DNA from: Desulfobacterota bacterium AH_259_B03_O07
Lineage (GTDB): Bacteria > Desulfobacterota_D > UBA1144 > Nemesobacterales > CSP1-2
Length of the DNA stretch: 34,746 nucleotides
Assembly (NCBI GenBank): GCA_027717645.1
Contig: JALLOG010000021.1
Coordinates: forward strand, 1 to 34,746
Direction: 5' to 3'
In this document: in pieces, positions 8,525 to 17,411 of the stretch
Layout of the letters: every line of letters starts with the position of its first letter
Numbering within the stretch: position 1 is the stretch's first letter
Notes under the pieces: generated by a model
What the model was told of the DNA's origin: nothing
The model's database searches: none
What the model saw: the letters and a program-made list of their open reading frames with translations, nothing else
Program-made: the position numbers and the translations under genes

Positions 8525-8734
8525 ATGGGTCAGTTTTCGATTGAAGAAGAGCGACTAAAAGAGTTAATTAAAGAAGCTCTAGTAGAATTTTTTGAGAAAA
8601 GAAGAGACTTGTTTTATGAGGTTGTTGCAGAAGTATTTGAAGATACTGCTATGACAAATGCTATAAAAGAAGGGGAAAAAACTGCCTCTATTAAGAATGA
8701 CGAGATCATAAGTATTCTAGAGGGCGATGGTTGA
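8525..8734 (+). CDS. Antitoxin of a RelBE-like pair (toxin decayed)
   Basis: A small acidic helical protein of 69 residues (SIEEERLKELIKEALVEFFE ... AIKEGEKTASI ... ISILEGDG). It resembles antitoxins encoded directly before RelE/ParE-type mRNA-cleaving toxins. An earlier in-frame ATG at 8513 exists, but the GGAGGT at 8515-8520 is correctly spaced for the ATG at 8525, so I chose that start. The next frame begins inside its stop codon and encodes a broken toxin. With no functional toxin the gene may be maintained by chance, or it may neutralise a related toxin elsewhere in the genome. Confidence 0.7.
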   Translation: MGQFSIEEERLKELIKEALVEFFEKRRDLFYEVVAEVFEDTAMTNAIKEGEKTASIKNDEIISILEGDG

Positions 8735-8833
8735 AAGTCGAATTTAAAAGTAGCTTCGCCAGATTACTTAAAAAGTCCAAATATAAAACTCTGCCTCATC
8801 AGATTAATTGGATTAGAGAATACTAATTTGTAG
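8731..8833 (+). pseudogene. Truncated, frameshifted RelE-like toxin
   Basis: A TTG at 8731, overlapping the antitoxin stop, opens with LKVEFKSSFARLLKKSK, which is typical of the first strand and helix of RelE/ParE-family toxins. The frame stops at 8826 after 31 codons. In a neighbouring frame the sequence from about 8799 reads IRLIGLENTNL before a stop at 8831, resembling the family's next helix. The remaining two thirds, including the catalytic C-terminal strands, are absent. The reading is by eye and the exact shift point is inferred. Confidence 0.6.
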
Positions 8834-8845
8834 TTTTCTGTGCAT

Positions 8846-8870
8846 GTGTTACACTGATTCAGTATTACAC
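8846..8870. promoter_or_regulatory. Palindromic operator candidate of the VapBC-like operon
   Basis: A 25-base imperfect palindrome is centred on position 8858, with 10 of 12 arm pairs complementary; the core is ACTGA-T-TCAGT. It ends directly against the GGAG ribosome site of the antitoxin gene. Ribbon-helix-helix antitoxins commonly repress their own operon through such sites, so this is the likely autoregulatory operator. Confidence 0.6.
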
Positions 8871-8884
8871 GGAGTATGTATGTT

Positions 8885-9115
8885 ATGGCTAATTTGACAA
8901 TATCGGTAGATGACGAGGTTTTAAAAAAAGCACGTATTAAAGCACTAGAACAAGGCACTTCAGTAAATGCTCTCCTTCGTAATTACCTCGAAGCATATAC
9001 CGACGTACGCCAACACCAGGAGGAAGCAATCGAGAATCTGTTGCAACTTTCTCGTAGCGCGAAATCCAGGCGTGGGGGAAGTAAGTGGACGAGGGATGAA
9101 CTCCACGAAAGATGA
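8885..9115 (+). CDS. Ribbon-helix-helix antitoxin of a VapBC-like pair
   Basis: A 76-residue protein beginning MANLTISVDDEVLKKAR, the beta-strand and first helix of the ribbon-helix-helix fold, followed by EQGTSVNALLRNYLEAY, the second helix, and a basic tail (SAKSRRGGSKWTRDELHER) that probably wraps the toxin. The ATG at 8885 is preferred over the one at 8876, because GGAG at 8871-8874 sits about 10 bases upstream of the former and abuts the latter. It overlaps the PIN toxin gene by four bases (ATGA), the classic arrangement for coupled translation. It should bind both the toxin and the palindrome just upstream. Confidence 0.85.
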   Translation: MANLTISVDDEVLKKARIKALEQGTSVNALLRNYLEAYTDVRQHQEEAIENLLQLSRSAKSRRGGSKWTRDELHER

Positions 9116-9531
9116 CCGGCAGAATTCTTCTGGATACAAATGTCGTTGTTTACTTATTTGACAACGACTCTCCTGAAAAACAAATTCGTGCACACGAAAT
9201 TTTCTCTCGCGAGGACCTTCGAGGTAGTCTTATAATCAGCACGCAGGTTTTGCAGGAGTTTTATGTTTGCGTTACCCGTAAGTTAGCTGAACCGCTAGAG
9301 CCAAGCGTGGCATACAAGGCGGTTCAGGAACTGGCCGTTTTGCCGGTAGTACAGGTGGACACTCACCTGATTTTTTTAGCTATATCTAGGAGTCAAAAAG
9401 ACCAAGTGTCTTTCTGGGATGCTTTGATTATCGAAGCGGCGTTGGTGGGTGGAGCCTTTTGCCTTTACTCTGAAGATCTTCAGCACGGTCGGATAGTTGA
9501 GGATTTGCGAATTGAGAACCCGTTTGTTTGA
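9112..9531 (+). CDS. PIN-domain ribonuclease toxin (VapC-like)
   Basis: The 139-residue PIN-domain protein should cleave RNA (tRNA or rRNA in studied VapC toxins) when released by its antitoxin. The acidic metal-binding residues are present: D8 in LLDTNVVVY, E49 in QVLQEF, D103 in SFWDALII, and E121/D122 in YSEDLQHG. Length and motif spacing are normal. Translation starts inside the antitoxin stop (ATGA overlap). It is the only complete type II locus of the three in this area. A rho-independent terminator follows about 65 bases downstream. Confidence 0.9.
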   Translation: MTGRILLDTNVVVYLFDNDSPEKQIRAHEIFSREDLRGSLIISTQVLQEFYVCVTRKLAEPLEPSVAYKAVQELAVLPVVQVDTHLIFLAISRSQKDQVSFWDALIIEAALVGGAFCLYSEDLQHGRIVEDLRIENPFV

Positions 9532-9594
9532 GAATGAGCAATGAAAAAGGGGACAACCAAACCTTTTATCCTTAAAACACACTCCTATCTTAAT

Positions 9595-9622
9595 TCTTCC
9601 CCAACGGGGGAAGATTATTTTG
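9595..9622 (+). terminator. Rho-independent terminator after the VapC-like gene
   Basis: TCTTCCCC and GGGGAAGA form a GC-rich stem around a short loop, followed by TTATTTTGT on the plus strand. The position fits the end of the antitoxin-toxin operon. Confidence 0.75.
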
Positions 9623-9666
9623 TATAATTTGGAATAACAAGTATTACATTCCCATTTACGTCCACC

Positions 9667-9757
9667 GGACAAAATTTGGGCATCACAGAGGGGAGAATAG
9701 GCTTAATGTAATTTATTCATTTATAATGTTAGAAAGCGGTTTATTATCTAATTTAAA
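9667..9757 (+). repeat. Direct repeat 2 flanking the TA loci
   Basis: Diverged second copy of the block at 8365-8455, in the same orientation. It ends about a dozen bases before the helicase ATG and so may contain that gene's promoter. A recombination between the two copies would delete both TA loci. Confidence 0.6.
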
Positions 9758-9769
9758 AATTGGTCTATT

Positions 9770-12700
9770 ATGGTTTTAGATAGATTTCATTCATCTGTTG
9801 GCAATTGGTTTCAAAATGCATTTGAGCAGCCTACTGAGATTCAGGTCAAGGCGTGGCCTGAGATCCGAAAAAAGAGAAACACTCTAATCTCAGCGCCGAC
9901 TGGTTCTGGTAAGACCCTTGCTGCCTTCCTGGCCACAATTGATGATTTAATCAAACAGGGTTTGGAACGCGGATTATCCGACCAAACTCAAGTTGTATAT
10001 GTCTCGCCACTCAAAGCCTTGAGTAATGACATCCAGAAGAATCTGCAGATACCACTCAAGGGAATACGAGAAGAGCTCAAACAATCGGGGATGTCCGAGG
10101 TAAATGTGAGAGTTTTGGTCCGAACTGGCGATACCTCTTCATCCGCACGAACCGCCATGATAAAGAATCCTCCGCACATCTTGGTAACTACACCTGAATC
10201 ACTTTATTTGTTGCTCACGAGTGAGAACGGACGGAAGATGTTGTCTAATGTTCATACGGTCATAGTTGATGAGATTCATGCGCTTGTAGGTAACAAACGT
10301 GGTTCACATCTTTCACTATCCTTAGAAAGGTTAAACGCTTTAACAGAAAAACCCCCCGTTCGAATCGGGCTTTCAGCTACTCAGAAACCAATTGAAACGA
10401 TTGCCCGATTTCTCATCGGTAGTAATGGTTCAAAGACAGCAAATAAATTAAATTGCCAAATAATCAATATCGGGCATAGACGCAGACTAGAAATTGCTAT
10501 AGAAGTTCCTCGTTCTCCACTCACTGCAGTTATGTCGAATGAGGTATGGAGCGAAATATATGAACGGTTAGAAGAACTCATAAATGAGCATAAGACAACA
10601 CTAATATTCGTAAACACTAGAAGATTGACCGAGAGGGTGACTCACAATTTAACGGAAAGGCTTGGCCCGGAAATTATCACAGCACATCATGGCAGCATTT
10701 CGAAGGAGCTTAGATTAGATGCCGAGCAGCGATTGAAATCGGGATCACTAAAAGCTTTGGTGGCTACCTCTTCTTTGGAGCTTGGAATTGACATTGGTTC
10801 GGTGGATCTTGTATGCCAAATCGGCTCACCAAGGTCAATTGCAATATTTCTTCAGAGAGTAGGACGTTCTGGACACACGGTTAAGGGAACTCCGAAGGGT
10901 AAATTGTTTCCACTAAGCCTTGATGAATTGGTCGAGTGTACAGCTCTTTTTGATTCTGTTAGACGTGGCGAACTGGATAGCGTCATCATGCCTGAAAAGC
11001 CACTAGATATTCTTGCGCAGCAAATAGTAGCAGAAGTAGCAAGCATAGAGTGTAAAGAGGACGATTTATATGATTTGGTTTGCAATGCTTTTCCATACAG
11101 GGATCTTAGGCGTAATGAATTTGACGATGTAATAGATTTGCTTTCCAAAGGATTTGCAACTCAGAGGGGAAGACGGGGTGCTTACATTCATCATGACATA
11201 GTAAATGGTAGGCTGAGAGCTCGTAGGGGTGCTCGACTTACAGCTCTAGTTTCGGGTGGAGCAATTCCAGACAATTTTGATTTCGATGTGATACTTGAAC
11301 CCACCAATACGTTTATTGGAACCGTTAACGAAGACTTTGCAATTGAAAGCGTAGCAGGGGATATATTTTTACTTGGTAACAATTCGTGGAGAATACTTGG
11401 TGTAAGCGGTGGCAAAGTGCGTGTTGAGGATGCAGAGGGTCTCCCACCAACTATTCCATTTTGGTTTGGAGAAGCACCTGCAAGAAGTCTAGAACTTTCA
11501 GTCTCAGTTTCCAGATTGAGAGAAGAGCTCTCAACCAAGCTCGGGGATTTAAACCAATTTAAAAATGGTGTTGATGCCTCGGAAGAATTGATAAATGGAG
11601 ACTGGAAAAAAGATGCATTTGAATACCTCGTTGGTGAGATAGGCATAAGTCCAGAGGCAGCCGATCAATTGGTGATTTATCTTGGAACCGTTAAAACCGC
11701 TTTGGGAGTAATGCCTTCACAAAATACCTTGGTAATGGAGCGGTTTTTTGATGAGGCGGGTGCAATGCACCTGGTTATTCATTCACCTTTTGGTAACAGG
11801 CTTAACAGGGCGTGGGGGCTGGCTTTACGGAAACGCTTTTGCCGGAAATTCAATTTTGAATTACAGGCGGCATCAACCGAGGATTCAATTATATTATCTC
11901 TGGGTGCTACACATAGCTTCCCACTTGAAGAGGTTTATAATTACCTCAACCCCAATACCGTTCGTCACGTGTTAACCCAGGCGCTACTTGATTCCCCGAT
12001 GTTTGGAGTACGCTGGCGATGGAATGCATCAAGAGCACTTGCTGTATTAAGACGAAGGGCTGGAAAGAAGGTTCCACCGCCGATACAGCGTATTCAGTCA
12101 GAGGATTTGCTTTCACTGGTTTTTCCAGATCAATTGGCCTGCCAGGAAAACGTTCAGGGTGAGAGGGAAATACCGGACCATCCACTGGTAAATCAAACCA
12201 TCTACGATTGTCTTTATGAGGCGATGGATATTGAAGAGCTTGAGCAGTTACTTTCAGATATAAACGCAGGTGAAAAAAAACTGGTTGCTTTAGATCTAAT
12301 GGAGCCCTCGCCGTTTTCACAACAGATATTGAACGCACGTCCATATTCATTTCTTGACGATGCTCCTCTAGAAGAGCGTAGGTCAAATGCGGTACAAAAC
12401 CGAAGGTGGTTGGATCCTTCTGAAGCGGCAGACCTCGGCAAATTGGATATCGAGGCCATAGAAGCCGTTAAGAAAGAGGCCTGGCCCCAGGTCGGAAACG
12501 CAGATGAGTTACATGATGCTCTGGTTTTATCTGGTTTTCTTACCGTTGAAGAAGGAAAAAGGGTAGGAGACGGTTTAAACGGGTGGGAGGTTTTTCTTGC
12601 TGATTTGATAAAAGAAAATCGAGCTTCGATTCTAAAAAATGAAGAAGGGAAAGAATTTTGGGTGGCTGTTGAACGGATCCCTCAAATGAAAGAAGTTTAC

Positions 12701-14182
12701 GCTAACCCAGAGATAAACCCGGAACCTAGAATACCTAAACGATTAGTAGAACAGATAGAGTCAAAAGAACATGCTTTGATTGAAATTATACGAGGCAGAT
12801 TAGAAACGCTTGGACCAGTGATGGTTGGCGATCTTTCTGAGTCCATGGGGATTTCTGTTCAAGAAATTGAAAGGGCATTAATTGCACTGGAGAATGAAGG
12901 GTTTGTATTCAGAGGCCGGTTTACGCCTGGCTTGGATGATGAAGAATGGTGTGAAAGAAGGCTTCTAGCCCGAATTCATAGATCTACATTACAGCGTTTA
13001 AGAAGAGAAATAGAACCTGTTTCACCTGCAGATTTCATGAGATTTTTGTTTTCATGGCATAACTTGGAATCTGACGAAAAGCCTTATGGACCTGATGCCT
13101 TGCGGCAGGTCCTTAATCAATTAGAGGGTTTTGAGGCTCCATCGGCTTCATGGGAGGGAGAATTACTTCCGACTCGCATCAAGGAATATGATCATAATTG
13201 GTTAGATATGTTGTGTCTTTCAGGAAATACCGTATGGGGGAGATTCAGACACCATAGTTTTGAAACAAACGGGAGGAAAAGCCCGACTCCTATTAGGTCT
13301 ACTCCGATCACACTTGTAAACAGAACCAATTTAGAAATATGGAAGAGCTTAAGTTTCGCCGCTAATCTCAGTTTAGAAAACTTTTCAAACGAGGCTAGAG
13401 AGGTTTTGAATTTCTTGGCAGAGAATGGTGCCTCTTTTTTTGATGAAATTGCAACCAAATCAGGTCTTTTAAGAACTCAGGTTGAAGGAGCGATTGCTGA
13501 GCTGGTAGCGTTGGGCCTGTTGACATCTGATAGCTTTACAGGACTGAGAGCGCTATTAGTTGAATCAAAATATCGTACGTCAAGGAGAAAACGTAATAGA
13601 AGGCATTTAGCCTTTGGTATGGAGCAAGCAGGACGATGGTCACTTCTTCACACAAATTATAAACTCAATAATGAGAAAAAGTTTGATAAAGAATCGTTAA
13701 TAACCTTTGGAAAAGTATTGCTCAGAAGATATGGAGTCGTATTTCGTAGGATTGTTGATCGGGAAAATATCGCACCTCCATGGAGAGACTTGGTTAAGAT
13801 TTTCAGAATTCTTGAGGCTAGGGGTCAAATCAGAGGAGGTAGATTTGTTGAGGGTGTTTGGGGAGAGCAATTTGCTCTGCCCGAAGCTGTGGGTAAACTA
13901 CGCGCGGTGAGAAGGCGATCCAAAAATGGCACACTTGTTTCAATAAGTGCATCAGATCCCGTCAACCTAACAGGAGTTATTACCCCTGGTCTAAAGGTAA
14001 CTTCCATTTTTAAAAATCGAATACTTTACAGGGATGGTGTGCCAATTGCTATAAAGGAAGGTAAGGAGCTCAGGTTTTTATCCGATTTGGGCAAAAATCA
14101 GAAATGGGAAATTCAAAATGCCTTGGTTCAGAGGAAGATTTCTCCTAAGCTGAGGGCTTATTTGGGTAAAGGGGTGCTTTAA
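9770..14182 (+). CDS. lhr: Lhr-type large DEAD/DEAH ATP-dependent helicase
   Basis: This is a superfamily 2 helicase of the Lhr group, a 3'-5' DNA or RNA-DNA translocase linked to DNA repair. The protein has 1470 residues, the length of full Lhr proteins that carry the extra C-terminal region. Motif I is APTGSGKT at 42-49, motif II DEIH at 167-170, motif III LSAT near 202, and motif [11 protein letters not shown] near 360-370. The winged-helix and beta-barrel core follows to about 850, with the DEAD/H-associated region ([30 protein letters not shown]) inside it, then the Lhr-CTD. The frame is intact end to end, which is notable beside so many broken genes. No clear Shine-Dalgarno precedes the ATG. 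Archaeal and bacterial 'Lhr-core' proteins are shorter. The gene is not in an operon with recognisable repair partners here. Confidence 0.93.
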   Translation: MVLDRFHSSVGNWFQNAFEQPTEIQVKAWPEIRKKRNTLISAPTGSGKTLAAFLATIDDLIKQGLERGLSDQTQVVYVSPLKALSNDIQKNLQIPLKGIREELKQSGMSEVNVRVLVRTGDTSSSARTAMIKNPPHILVTTPESLYLLLTSENGRKMLSNVHTVIVDEIHALVGNKRGSHLSLSLERLNALTEKPPVRIGLSATQKPIETIARFLIGSNGSKTANKLNCQIINIGHRRRLEIAIEVPRSPLTAVMSNEVWSEIYERLEELINEHKTTLIFVNTRRLTERVTHNLTERLGPEIITAHHGSISKELRLDAEQRLKSGSLKALVATSSLELGIDIGSVDLVCQIGSPRSIAIFLQRVGRSGHTVKGTPKGKLFPLSLDELVECTALFDSVRRGELDSVIMPEKPLDILAQQIVAEVASIECKEDDLYDLVCNAFPYRDLRRNEFDDVIDLLSKGFATQRGRRGAYIHHDIVNGRLRARRGARLTALVSGGAIPDNFDFDVILEPTNTFIGTVNEDFAIESVAGDIFLLGNNSWRILGVSGGKVRVEDAEGLPPTIPFWFGEAPARSLELSVSVSRLREELSTKLGDLNQFKNGVDASEELINGDWKKDAFEYLVGEIGISPEAADQLVIYLGTVKTALGVMPSQNTLVMERFFDEAGAMHLVIHSPFGNRLNRAWGLALRKRFCRKFNFELQAASTEDSIILSLGATHSFPLEEVYNYLNPNTVRHVLTQALLDSPMFGVRWRWNASRALAVLRRRAGKKVPPPIQRIQSEDLLSLVFPDQLACQENVQGEREIPDHPLVNQTIYDCLYEAMDIEELEQLLSDINAGEKKLVALDLMEPSPFSQQILNARPYSFLDDAPLEERRSNAVQNRRWLDPSEAADLGKLDIEAIEAVKKEAWPQVGNADELHDALVLSGFLTVEEGKRVGDGLNGWEVFLADLIKENRASILKNEEGKEFWVAVERIPQMKEVYANPEINPEPRIPKRLVEQIESKEHALIEIIRGRLETLGPVMVGDLSESMGISVQEIERALIALENEGFVFRGRFTPGLDDEEWCERRLLARIHRSTLQRLRREIEPVSPADFMRFLFSWHNLESDEKPYGPDALRQVLNQLEGFEAPSASWEGELLPTRIKEYDHNWLDMLCLSGNTVWGRFRHHSFETNGRKSPTPIRSTPITLVNRTNLEIWKSLSFAANLSLENFSNEAREVLNFLAENGASFFDEIATKSGLLRTQVEGAIAELVALGLLTSDSFTGLRALLVESKYRTSRRKRNRRHLAFGMEQAGRWSLLHTNYKLNNEKKFDKESLITFGKVLLRRYGVVFRRIVDRENIAPPWRDLVKIFRILEARGQIRGGRFVEGVWGEQFALPEAVGKLRAVRRRSKNGTLVSISASDPVNLTGVITPGLKVTSIFKNRILYRDGVPIAIKEGKELRFLSDLGKNQKWEIQNALVQRKISPKLRAYLGKGVL

Positions 14183-14205
14183 CTAAGTAATTCCTCGTAG
14201 CTCGC

Positions 14206-14222
14206 TAAAGGGTTTCCCCTTT
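14206..14222 (+). terminator. Weak hairpin after the helicase gene
   Basis: AAAGGG and CCCTTT form a six-pair stem 25-40 bases after the stop codon. The T-run is poor, so terminator function is tentative. Confidence 0.35.
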
Positions 14223-14224
14223 CC

Positions 14225-14569
14225 TGTCATTGCTGTAGATGTCTCGTAATTCGAGGATAGAATCCAAAAAAATAATAAGTTTTCTGGAAATTTACTCATC
14301 CGTCATCCTCGAATGTTTTAGTCGGGGATCCGTGTTTTAATATTTTATTTTCTTTGTCTTGATACAAAGAAACAACCCTTCGACGAAGCTCAGGATAGGG
14401 CTGACAAAAAATTAGGATTTATTAAATCAATTCCTACAGCTAAAAATCTTTAATTCTACCCCAACCCTAAATCTTTTTTTAACGCTTCCGGAATTGATTT
14501 TGGCAAATTTTTGAATGCCCATTTAAAATCGAAAAGACTGTCCCCGAATTATGTAAACTCTACAATGAC
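14225..14569 (+). repeat. MITE-like element, copy A (most complete)
   Basis: The left end TGTCATTGCTGTAGATGTC (14225-14243) is the exact reverse complement of the right end of copy B (17333-17351). The right end of this copy (14553-14569, ending CTCTACAATGAC) is a worn version of the same. Between them lies the body shared with copies B and C, including a CTTTGT...ACAAAG hairpin and an AACCCTTCGACGAAGCTCAG segment. On the minus strand, inward from the right end, a 24-codon tail runs from DFKWAFK to KKDLGLG and a stop. The size and ends suggest a non-autonomous mobile element. Confidence 0.7.
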
Positions 14570-14800
14570 CGTTGGGACTTTCAGTTTGTATTTTGATACC
14601 CTGCAGCTTGAGGCAGGGAGTTTCATTATGGCTCGGGTGAGGACAGTTCCTGGTAATCCGCTCAGAGATCAAAACCATTGAGTATGGGGGATAGTTTAAG
14701 CAAGGGCAAAGCCGAATCCCGTTTAACAATTCTTTTATTGACGTAATCAATTGCGGTTGATTATAATGTACTGAATTTAAAAAATTTATTCTTATATGTA
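14570..14800. other. Non-coding stretch with a degenerate palindrome
   Basis: CCCTGCAGCTTGAGGCAGGG near 14599-14618, followed by AGTTTCATT, is a worn relative of the perfect palindrome at 17062-17099. Otherwise I see no gene. A 75-codon minus-strand frame crosses it but shows no domain. The promoter of the next gene must lie towards the right end. Confidence 0.45.
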
Positions 14801-14815
14801 TGAGGAGGGATAGCT

Positions 14816-15352
14816 ATGAACAGATATACAAAGCACTTTTTTATGGCTCTTTTTCTATGTGTTATTAGCATAACGGTGGCCAGTTCTGGAGACAAGAATA
14901 AAGAATATGAAAAATACACTGGTTCTCCTGAATTTGAACGAATAAAACAACTTGTTGGAAGCTGGGAAGGGACTGCCTCTATGGGAAAGGAAGGGGAGAA
15001 GGTGATTGTAACCTATCATACGACTTCTGGAGATAGCGCAATTGTAGAAACGCTGTTTCCAGGCACGTCTCACGAGATGGTTTCTGTATATCATGATAAT
15101 GGTGGAAAGCTTGCAATGACCCATTACTGTATGCTTAAGAATCAACCCCAGATGAGTTTGAAGAATGCTGATGACAGCAAAGTCGACTTGGAATTTGCCG
15201 GTGGTAATAACGTTGACCCGGCAAAGGATCCTCATATGCATGCTGTGAGTATTATATTCAAAGATGAGAATAATATTGTTCAGGAGTGGACATTTTACGA
15301 GGCTGGAAAGGAAAAAGGAACTAACACTATAACTCTCACTCGCGCGAATTAA
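14816..15352 (+). CDS. Exported conserved protein, predicted beta-barrel
   Basis: I recognise no named function. The protein of 178 residues has a signal peptide (hydrophobic core ALFLCVISITVASS, cleavage near residue 24), so it should be periplasmic. The mature part opens with FERIKQLVGSWEGTASM, a pattern typical of lipocalin-like or THAP4/DUF1579-type small beta-barrels, and continues with alternating strands (VIVTYHTTS, AIVETLFPGTSHEMVSVYH, LAMTHYCM, NIVQEWTFYEAGK). Conserved-looking HEM, HYC and HMH segments could bind a ligand or metal. A strong ribosome site (GAGGAGGGA) precedes the ATG. It appears monocistronic. Confidence 0.75.
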   Translation: MNRYTKHFFMALFLCVISITVASSGDKNKEYEKYTGSPEFERIKQLVGSWEGTASMGKEGEKVIVTYHTTSGDSAIVETLFPGTSHEMVSVYHDNGGKLAMTHYCMLKNQPQMSLKNADDSKVDLEFAGGNNVDPAKDPHMHAVSIIFKDENNIVQEWTFYEAGKEKGTNTITLTRAN

Positions 15353-15529
15353 ATGAACATAACTCTAAGAGCCAAAGCAACCAATGATTATTAGAGATGC
15401 CTTCTAAGCTGACTCACAGTTATATGATTTATTAGGATCCCATTTATATTTTACCGTAATTTTGGTCTCGAAATTGCATGGCGAGTTTGATCCTAGTAAA
15501 ATGCCCCCAATGTAATTTTCATAATAAAT

Positions 15530-16276
15530 ATGAGTAAGATACTAGTCTTCCAGCATGTTCCCTACGAAATACTCGGTACACTGGATCCGCTTCTTAGAAG
15601 ATCTGGTTTCAGGATAAAGTTTGTTAATTTCGGTCGGAACCCCGAGGCAAAACCTAGTCTTGAGGGTTATCGAGGGCTCGTTGTCCTAGGAGGGCCTATG
15701 AATGTTGATCAGACCGATCAATATAAACATGTAATTACTGAAATCAATTTAATACAGGAGGCTATTGATCAAGGACTCCCCGTATTAGGGATCTGTCTTG
15801 GTGCACAGTTAATAGCCAAGGCTCTTGGTGCTAAGGTAAGCAGGAATAATGAGGTAGAGATTGGTTGGTATGAGGTTTCGCCAACAGAAAATGGTTTAAA
15901 GGATCCGTTACTATCAAATTTCCAAAAAGCTGAAAAAATTTTTCAATGGCATGGCGATAGTTTTGCAATTCCAGATGGAGCGGTTCATCTTGCACAGTCT
16001 GCATGTTGTCTAAATCAGGCGTTTAGATATAGAAATAATGTATATGCTTTTCAATTTCATCTCGAAGTCGATCAGCACATGATTGAGCGCTGGTTACTAG
16101 TACCCCAAAACAAGAAAGAAATAGAAAAAACAAACGGATTAATTGACCCTGAAGGAATCAGGAAAGAAACTTTAATCTATATTGACCGCTTGAAGCAATT
16201 AAGTGACCTCGTTTTCAGTGAATTTATAAAACGTTTTGGGGTTACAGAGAGACGCCATCCGCTCCCATCTAGATAA
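15530..16276 (+). CDS. Class I glutamine amidotransferase (GMP synthase-like domain)
   Basis: A stand-alone GATase1 domain with the nucleophile C89 in LGICLGAQLIAKALG and the H177-x-E179 pair in YAFQFHLEVD. Together these release ammonia from glutamine, or hydrolyse gamma-glutamyl bonds. The oxyanion segment VLGGPMNV and QWHGDSF are typical of the GuaA-like subgroup that includes gamma-glutamyl peptidases. No synthetase partner is encoded next to it, so the acceptor is unknown. The 248-residue length is normal. The upstream ribosome site is poor (ATAATAAATATG). The following gene is in the same direction after an 82-base gap. Confidence 0.88.
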   Translation: MSKILVFQHVPYEILGTLDPLLRRSGFRIKFVNFGRNPEAKPSLEGYRGLVVLGGPMNVDQTDQYKHVITEINLIQEAIDQGLPVLGICLGAQLIAKALGAKVSRNNEVEIGWYEVSPTENGLKDPLLSNFQKAEKIFQWHGDSFAIPDGAVHLAQSACCLNQAFRYRNNVYAFQFHLEVDQHMIERWLLVPQNKKEIEKTNGLIDPEGIRKETLIYIDRLKQLSDLVFSEFIKRFGVTERRHPLPSR

Positions 16277-16358
16277 TCGAAATTTTTATTTACAATTTTT
16301 CAATTTCGCCAGACAGTATTTACGAGTTAAAGTCTGTCGGAAATTCAACTAATAGACT

Positions 16359-17066
16359 ATGAAATATGTCGGAGTTGACGGTTGTAAGAAGGGATGGTTT
16401 ACAGTCGCAATTATTGATAACAAACGCTGGGATGTTGGTATATTCAGTGATATTAAAGCGGTCCACGCTCAGCATTCGGCCGCATCAATTTTATTAATCG
16501 ACATACCTATCGGTTTATCTGACTCTGGCTCTAGATCTTGTGACATCGAAGCCAGAAGAAATCTTGGTAAAAGAGCATCGAGCGTTTTTCCCGCACCTTG
16601 TAGAGAAGCCGTTTATGCAAGCAGTTATCAGGAAGCTTGTGAGATAAATCACAAAAAGACAGGAAAGAAGATCACGATAGAAGCCTGGAATATCACTCCC
16701 AAAATTCGAGAGGTTGATATTTTTTTAAGGAATAATCTACTAGCGAGGCGACGTACAAGAGAATCTCATCCAGAAATTTGTTTCTGGGCTTTAGCAAGAA
16801 AGCAATATATGAGAAATTCTAAAAGGACTAACATAGGGTTGTCTGAAAGGTTAAGTGTATTAGATAAAATATTTTGTGAATCAAATGAAATTTATGAGTA
16901 TTCCTTATCAAACCTTAAACGTAACGAGCTTGCGCGGGATGACATTCTCGATGCTCTTGTTCTTGCAATATCAGCTTCAGGTCTGACAGGAAAATTACGA
17001 TCCATACCTTTAAAGCCACCCACAGACGAATTTAATCTAAGAATGGAAATCGCCTACCCTGAATGA
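16359..17066 (+). CDS. DUF429 protein, RNase H-like fold (predicted nuclease)
   Basis: The 235-residue protein shows the DUF429 hallmarks: GVDGCKKGW at the start (D7), LLIDIPIGL (D48), the block RSCDIEARRNLGKRASSVFPAP, then SHPEICFWAL and RDDILDALVLAI. The spaced acidic residues fit an RNase H-like nuclease core, as predicted for this family; the substrate is not known. Its stop codon lies inside the left arm of a perfect 18-base palindrome, which may end transcription or protect the 3' end of the message. Confidence 0.85.
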   Translation: MKYVGVDGCKKGWFTVAIIDNKRWDVGIFSDIKAVHAQHSAASILLIDIPIGLSDSGSRSCDIEARRNLGKRASSVFPAPCREAVYASSYQEACEINHKKTGKKITIEAWNITPKIREVDIFLRNNLLARRRTRESHPEICFWALARKQYMRNSKRTNIGLSERLSVLDKIFCESNEIYEYSLSNLKRNELARDDILDALVLAISASGLTGKLRSIPLKPPTDEFNLRMEIAYPE

Positions 17067-17099
17067 AGCTCCCTGCAGCAAGCTGCAGGGAGCTTCATT
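17062..17099. terminator. Perfect 18-bp palindrome at the DUF429 3' end
   Basis: The arms 17062-17079 and 17082-17099 are exact reverse complements separated by two A bases, and the left arm contains the stop codon. The core is CCCTGCAGC/GCTGCAGGG. The stem should be very stable. A short T-run (ATTT) follows, so it can act as a terminator, but a worn copy at about 14599 suggests it is also a dispersed repeat. Confidence 0.75.
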
Positions 17100-17100
17100 T

Positions 17101-17351
17101 CAGGGATCCATCGTTTAATATTTTCTTTTCTTTGTCTTGATACAAAGAAACAACCCTTCGACGAAGCTCAGGATAGGGCTGTCAAAAAATTAGGATTTAT
17201 TAAATCAATTCCTACAGCTAAAAATCTTTAATTCTACCCCAACCCTAAATCTTTTTTTAACGCTTCCGGAATTGATTTTGGCAAATTTTTGAATGCCCAT
17301 TTAAAATCGAAAAGACTGTCCCCAAAATATCTGACATCTACAGCAATGACA
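17101..17351 (+). repeat. MITE-like element, copy B
   Basis: This copy is nearly identical to 14321-14545 of copy A over the body, and ends with the intact right terminal repeat GACATCTACAGCAATGACA (17333-17351). Its left part (left terminal repeat and about 100 bases) is missing; it begins directly after the palindrome at 17062-17099. On the minus strand the coding-like tail is open back through the terminal repeat (VIAVDVRYFGDSLFDF). Confidence 0.75.
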
Positions 17352-17411
17352 ATACAGTGTATTTTCAAGGTAAATATATGGAATGAGCTTTAGGATAAAC
17401 GGGAAATTGTA

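Noticed and set aside
11946-12386. 146-codon minus-strand frame inside the helicase gene
   Set aside because: It lies within the intact Lhr frame and shows no domain or ribosome site.
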